NCBI GenBank assembly: GCA_003223775.1
Contig: QHWK01000554.1
Location: forward strand, 1 to 7,855
DNA length: 7,855 bases
Direction of reading: 5' to 3'
Origin: Acidobacteriota bacterium
GTDB lineage: Bacteria > Acidobacteriota > Vicinamibacteria > Vicinamibacterales > CAVVIG01
Below the pieces are notes generated by a model. That model did no database searches, was not told the DNA's origin, and worked only from the letters and a program-made list of their open reading frames with translations. Position 1 is the stretch's first letter, and every line of letters begins with the position of its first letter. The translations under genes were made by a program, and so were the position numbers. Below are positions 4,869 to 7,855 of this stretch, one piece after another.

Positions 4869-6676
4869 GACGCCTTGCGCTCGGAGCGGCGCCCGGCGGA
4901 CGGCGAGAACGACGTCGCGGCGTCGATGAGCGCGAGGTGAACGAGCGCCTGCGGAAAATTGCCGAGGAACGCGCCGCTCGCCGGGTCGATTTCCTCGGCA
5001 TACAGGCCGACGTCGTTCGCGCGCGCGGCGACGCGCTCCATGAGCGCCGCGGCATCGTCCAGCCGGCCGCAGCGCGCGAGCGCGCTCACGAGCCAGAACG
5101 AGCAGTTCAGGAAGCAGCCCTCCCCGCCCGGCACGCCGTCCGCGGCGCGGTACCGGTAGACGACGTCGCCCTCGCGCAGGCGGCGATCGATCGCGTCGAC
5201 GGTGCCGCGAATGCGCGCGTCGCGTCCGTCGGCGTAGTCGACGAGCGGCAGCATCAGCAGGCTCGCGTCGACGTCGCGGCTGCCGGCGACGCGCGTGTAG
5301 CTGCCGAGATCGTCGGACCAGCACTCGCCCTCGATGTACGCGCGAACGGCGTCCGCCTCGCGGCGCCACCGCGCCGCATGGCGCGCGGGCATCTCGCCGG
5401 CCGCCGCGAGGCGCGCCGCGCGGTCGAGCGCCACCCAGCACATCGCCTTCGAGTGCGTGAAGTGAAACGGCCCGTTGCGGACTTCCCAGATGCCGGAGTC
5501 CGGCCCACGCCAGATGTCGCAGACGTGATCGGCGATTCCGCCGAGGAGCGCGCCCGTGTCGGCGTCGAGCGCGTGATGGCCGCTGCTGTACAGCCATGCG
5601 CTCTCGAACAGCGCGCCGTAGATGTCGTGCTGCTGCTGGCGAACGGCGTTGTTGCCGACGCGCACCGGCCGCGACCCCCGGTAGCCGGCGAGATCGACCT
5701 CGCGCTCCGGAACGCCGACGCCGCCGTCGAGCCGATACAGCACGTCGACCTTCGGCGCCGTGAATGCCGTCGCCTGGATGAACCACCAGAAGAGCGACCG
5801 CGCTTCGTCGTAGCAGCCGAGGCGCAGCAGCGCGTCGACCATGAAGCTCGAGTCGCGCACCCAGCAGAAGCGGTAGTCCCAGTTGCGCTCGCCGCCGATC
5901 TCCTCCGGGAGCGACGTGGTCGGGGCCGCCACCGAGGCGCCGGACGGCGCGAAGATCATCATCTTCAGCACGAGCGCGCTGCGCAGCACGAGATCGGCCC
6001 ACTCGCCCTCGTAGCCGCGCGCCGACGACCACCGATCCCAGAACGCGATCGTCGACTCGAGGCGCGAGAGCACGGCGGCGCGGCCCGGCAGCACGAGCGG
6101 ATCACCGTACGCCGTCGCGAGCGCCAGCAGCGATCGCGCGCCCGCGCGCACGTCCCACCGCGCTTCGACGGCGCCGTCGGTCCACGTCGGCGTCCCCGCG
6201 TCCCAGTTGGCGACGGCGATCGCCTCGCCGCGCCAGGCGGCCACCGGCACGCCCACGCGCCAGCCAATCTCCGGCCGCGCACGGCCGTAGTCGAACCGCG
6301 GCGCGCAGCGCCACCGCATCGGCACCGTTCCCGAGATCCCCTCGATCGATCGGGCAAGCTCACGCAGCGGCGGCAGCCGCTCGTCGGGAAGGGTCATCGC
6401 GTCGACGACGCGCACCGCGCCGGCGTCGGTCGTGAAGATCGTCTCGAGAACGTTGGTGCGCGGAAGGTATCGCCGCGACGCGGTGAACGGGATCGACGGC
6501 TGCAGCTCGAAGGCGCCGCCGCGCTCGGCGTCGACGATCGCTCCGAAGACGCTCGACGAATCGAAGTTCGGCAGGCAGAGCCAGTCGATCGATCCATCGC
6601 GCGCGACGAGCGCCGCCGTCCGCCCGTCGCCAATCACCGCGTAGTCCTCGATCGGAACGTAGCCGCCGCGCCGCAC
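4865..6676 (-). CDS. Glycoside hydrolase family 15 protein (glucoamylase/trehalase type)
   Basis: 603-residue hydrolase expected to remove glucose from an alpha-linked glucan or to split trehalose, by inversion. The N-terminus (YVPIEDYAVIGDGRTAALV) and residues about 1-220 form the beta-sandwich domain common in bacterial GH15 enzymes. Residues about 225-590 form the (alpha/alpha)6 catalytic barrel, with ERNWDYRFCWVRDSSFMVDA (264-282). The general acid is E398 in GIWEVRNGPFHFTHSK and the likely general base is E561 in LYAEEIDP, followed by GAFLGNFPQALVHLALI. The length is usual for the family. There is no signal peptide, so it is probably cytoplasmic. GTG 6676 is chosen because codons upstream of it (to 6874) encode non-family sequence and the conserved N-terminus begins six residues after it. 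It heads a - strand cluster with a membrane protein and a rhomboid. Related mycobacterial enzymes are trehalases; sequence alone does not separate trehalase from glucoamylase here. Confidence 0.92.
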   Translation of the reverse strand: MRRGGYVPIEDYAVIGDGRTAALVARDGSIDWLCLPNFDSSSVFGAIVDAERGGAFELQPSIPFTASRRYLPRTNVLETIFTTDAGAVRVVDAMTLPDERLPPLRELARSIEGISGTVPMRWRCAPRFDYGRARPEIGWRVGVPVAAWRGEAIAVANWDAGTPTWTDGAVEARWDVRAGARSLLALATAYGDPLVLPGRAAVLSRLESTIAFWDRWSSARGYEGEWADLVLRSALVLKMMIFAPSGASVAAPTTSLPEEIGGERNWDYRFCWVRDSSFMVDALLRLGCYDEARSLFWWFIQATAFTAPKVDVLYRLDGGVGVPEREVDLAGYRGSRPVRVGNNAVRQQQHDIYGALFESAWLYSSGHHALDADTGALLGGIADHVCDIWRGPDSGIWEVRNGPFHFTHSKAMCWVALDRAARLAAAGEMPARHAARWRREADAVRAYIEGECWSDDLGSYTRVAGSRDVDASLLMLPLVDYADGRDARIRGTVDAIDRRLREGDVVYRYRAADGVPGGEGCFLNCSFWLVSALARCGRLDDAAALMERVAARANDVGLYAEEIDPASGAFLGNFPQALVHLALIDAATSFSPSAGRRSERKAS

Positions 6677-6682
6677 GCATTC

Positions 6683-6688
6683 ATTATG
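6683..6688 (-). promoter_or_regulatory. Candidate -10 element (CATAAT) for a leaderless GH15 transcript
   Basis: On the - strand CATAAT matches the -10 consensus at 5 of 6 bases, with 6 bases (GAATGC) before the GTG at 6676. No Shine-Dalgarno sequence is present. The spacing equals that seen at the lipoprotein gene. The -35 region would overlap that of the divergent permease promoter. Confidence 0.42.
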
Positions 6689-6720
6689 GCCGCGGAGCGC
6701 CGGCGATTCCGACCGGCCCG

Positions 6721-6726
6721 TATAAT
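6721..6726 (+). promoter_or_regulatory. Candidate -10 element (TATAAT) of the permease operon
   Basis: A perfect TATAAT in otherwise GC-rich sequence, 20 bases before the first candidate permease ATG (6747). No good -35 hexamer is found 16-18 bases upstream. The predicted start lies near 6732-6734, where a GTG-ATG pair begins a short open frame. It is divergent from the GH15 -10 element, with 32 bases between the two hexamers. Confidence 0.5.
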
Positions 6727-6732
6727 TCTGTC

Positions 6733-6774
6733 GTGATGCCCCGTGCATGCGATGCGGCCGCATGGCGCCGATGA
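6733..6774 (+). other. Possible 13-codon leader reading frame before the permease gene
   Basis: GTG 6733 (or ATG 6736) lies 6 bases after TATAAT and opens a frame of 13 codons (MMPRACDAAAWRR) ending in TGA at 6772-6774. That stop overlaps the ATG at 6771, an in-frame candidate start of the permease (ATGA). It could be a leaderless leader peptide that couples translation to the permease, or chance. No conserved peptide feature is evident. Confidence 0.25.
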
Positions 6775-7637
6775 GGCCGGCCTCCTGCGCGCCGGCCGCC
6801 GTGGTCGTCCTTTGCGCGACGGTGCTCGCGGCGCACGCGCAGGCGCCGAAGGACGATGGCGATGCGCCGGCCATTCTCGTCTCGCGTCAGCTCGCGGCGC
6901 GCGCGCATCTCGCCGCGGGCGACCTCGTCACGCTCGGCAGCGATCCGCAGGGCAGCCGCCGCGCGACGTTTCGCGTCGCCGGCATCTACGAGCCGACGCC
7001 GGATCCGATGCGCTTCACCGCGACGCGCCTCGAGGCGCGGATGCACCTGCCCGATCTCGTCGATCTCGTCGCGGATCCCGCCGATCCGGCGTCGCGTGAA
7101 GCGGTCACGTCGATCAACGTGCGGCTGACCGATCCCGCGGACGCCGCCGCGTTCGTGCCGCAGCTGAGCGCGCGCACGCCCGGCATCGCCGCGCGGCCGA
7201 CCTCGCGCGCGCGCGACGACGATCCGTTCGCCGTGCTCGATCGCTTCCACGTCGCGATTTCGGCGGTCACGATGGCCGGCGGCACCGCCTTCCTGCTGGC
7301 GCTGATGGTGATCCGCGCGGAGGAGCGCCGCGAGACCGTCGGCATCCTTCGTCTGCTGGGCATTTCGCGGCGCACGCTGCTCCTCACGGTGGCGATCGAA
7401 GGCGTCGCGATCGCCGCGCTCGGCGCGGTCTTCGGCATCCTGCTCGCCTTCGCCACCGAGGGCCTCGTGAACCGGATCTTCCAGGCGCGCTACGACACCG
7501 CGCTCGTGTTCGTGCGCGTGACGCCGTCGATCGCCGCGCGCTCGGTCCTGATCGCCGCGCCGCTCGGCATCGTCGCGGGCATCGCCGCCTCGTGGACGCT
7601 GCTCGGCCGCGACGTGCTGTCGATCGTCCGGCGATGA
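6747..7637 (+). CDS. FtsX/MacB-type ABC transporter permease, short N-terminus
   Basis: Up to 296 residues. An N-terminal hydrophobic segment (residues about 15-32, ending AAHAQ) looks like a signal peptide or anchor. A periplasmic region follows at about 33-165 (ILVSRQLAARAHLAAGDLVTLG, then FRVAGIYEPTPDPMRF). Then come three membrane segments of an FtsX domain at about 168-190, 213-237 and 264-288. The cytoplasmic loop EERRETVGILRLLGISRRT (192-210) is the typical coupling region to the ATPase. Usual MacB/LolC-type permeases begin with a basic stretch and a first membrane helix, then a longer periplasmic domain; here that part is replaced by a short signal-like segment. The start could be ATG 6747, 6762 or 6771; none has a Shine-Dalgarno sequence, and 6771 gives the tidiest signal peptide. 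It overlaps the next permease gene by 4 bases (ATGA). Role: half of an ABC exporter or lipoprotein-release machine; cargo unknown. Confidence 0.85.
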   Translation: MRCGRMAPMRPASCAPAAVVVLCATVLAAHAQAPKDDGDAPAILVSRQLAARAHLAAGDLVTLGSDPQGSRRATFRVAGIYEPTPDPMRFTATRLEARMHLPDLVDLVADPADPASREAVTSINVRLTDPADAAAFVPQLSARTPGIAARPTSRARDDDPFAVLDRFHVAISAVTMAGGTAFLLALMVIRAEERRETVGILRLLGISRRTLLLTVAIEGVAIAALGAVFGILLAFATEGLVNRIFQARYDTALVFVRVTPSIAARSVLIAAPLGIVAGIAASWTLLGRDVLSIVRR

Positions 7638-7855
7638 GCGCGCTGCACCTCGCGTGGCGGACGGTCCGCCGCTACCGCGCGCAGACGCTCCTCGCCATCG
7701 CGGGCGTCGCCGTCATCGGCGCGCTCCTCTTCGACATGCTCCTCCTCTCCCGCGGGCTGCTCCTCTCGTTCGCGGATCTCCTCGAGCGCGCCGGGTACGA
7801 CGTCCGCATCGTCGGCGGCGGCGGCATGACGCTGCGGATGCCGATTCCCGATTCG
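7634..7855 (+). CDS. FtsX/MacB-type ABC transporter permease, N-terminal fragment
   Basis: The first 74 codons of a second permease, cut by the window end. The ATG at 7634 overlaps the TGA of the first permease gene. The N-terminus is classic for the family: ALHLAWRTVRRYRAQ (basic, cytoplasmic), then a membrane helix at residues about 18-40 (TLLAIAGVAVIGALLFDMLLL). It is followed by the start of the periplasmic domain (ADLLERAGYDVRIVGGGG). It carries the first-helix region that the upstream permease lacks, so the two likely form a heterodimer with an ATPase encoded just outside the window. Confidence 0.85.
   Translation, partial: MSALHLAWRTVRRYRAQTLLAIAGVAVIGALLFDMLLLSRGLLLSFADLLERAGYDVRIVGGGGMTLRMPIPDS

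Noticed and set aside
4937..6736. 599-codon open frame on the + strand opposite GH15
   Set aside because: It is Arg/Ala/Glu-rich, lacks motifs and is antisense to an intact GH15 gene with catalytic residues.
6677..6874. Upstream extension of the GH15 frame to an ATG at 6874
   Set aside because: The added residues do not resemble GH15, would overlap the divergent permease gene and its TATAAT, and the conserved N-terminus begins just after GTG 6676.

Overview
The window is a GC-rich, gene-dense stretch of a bacterial chromosome. Nothing marks it as phage, plasmid or insertion sequence. Gene content (a carboxypeptidase Q-like M28 peptidase, a SurA-like/DsbA fusion lipoprotein, a bacterial eRF1-like protein, a DUF4142 protein, a GH15 glucosidase and paired FtsX-type permeases) together with the codon bias suggests Acidobacteriota, perhaps Vicinamibacteria. 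This is inference from gene content; no rRNA or marker gene is present.

Layout. Left block, + strand: the C-terminal end of an M28 peptidase (1-363), a lipoprotein with a SurA-like N-terminus and a DsbA-like CPFC thioredoxin domain (381-1415), an eRF1/Vms1-like (baeRF) protein (1482-2597), and a 70-residue charged protein overlapping its stop codon (2594-2806). Middle block, - strand, read from 6676 down to 2867: a GH15 glucoamylase/trehalase-type hydrolase, a small membrane protein overlapping it by 4 bases, a rhomboid protease with an N-terminal zinc ribbon, and a secreted DUF4142 protein. The two blocks converge on a rho-independent terminator (2811-2846) that serves the - strand. Right block, + strand and divergent from GH15: two FtsX/MacB-type ABC permease genes overlapping by 4 bases (6747-7637 and 7634 to the window end). 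The second is cut by the window edge, and their ATPase is not in view.

The most interesting layer is regulatory. Two sites match the sigma-54 -24/-12 element, GGCAC-N5-TTGC. One lies just upstream of the eRF1-like gene and one just upstream of the DUF4142 gene. My scan by eye found no other site with this match and spacing in the window. At the DUF4142 gene the predicted start site, a strong Shine-Dalgarno sequence and the ATG line up well. This suggests that a putative ribosome-rescue or quality-control factor with its small partner, and a secreted DUF4142 protein, belong to one enhancer-activated, probably stress-linked regulon. Separately, three genes (381, rhomboid, GH15) have a -10-like hexamer 6 to 7 bases before the start codon and no Shine-Dalgarno sequence, which is the layout of leaderless transcripts. 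The permease operon has a perfect TATAAT placed 6 bases before a 13-codon reading frame whose stop overlaps a candidate permease start.

No RNA gene, CRISPR array, mobile element or origin was seen. No gap between genes exceeds about 70 bases.
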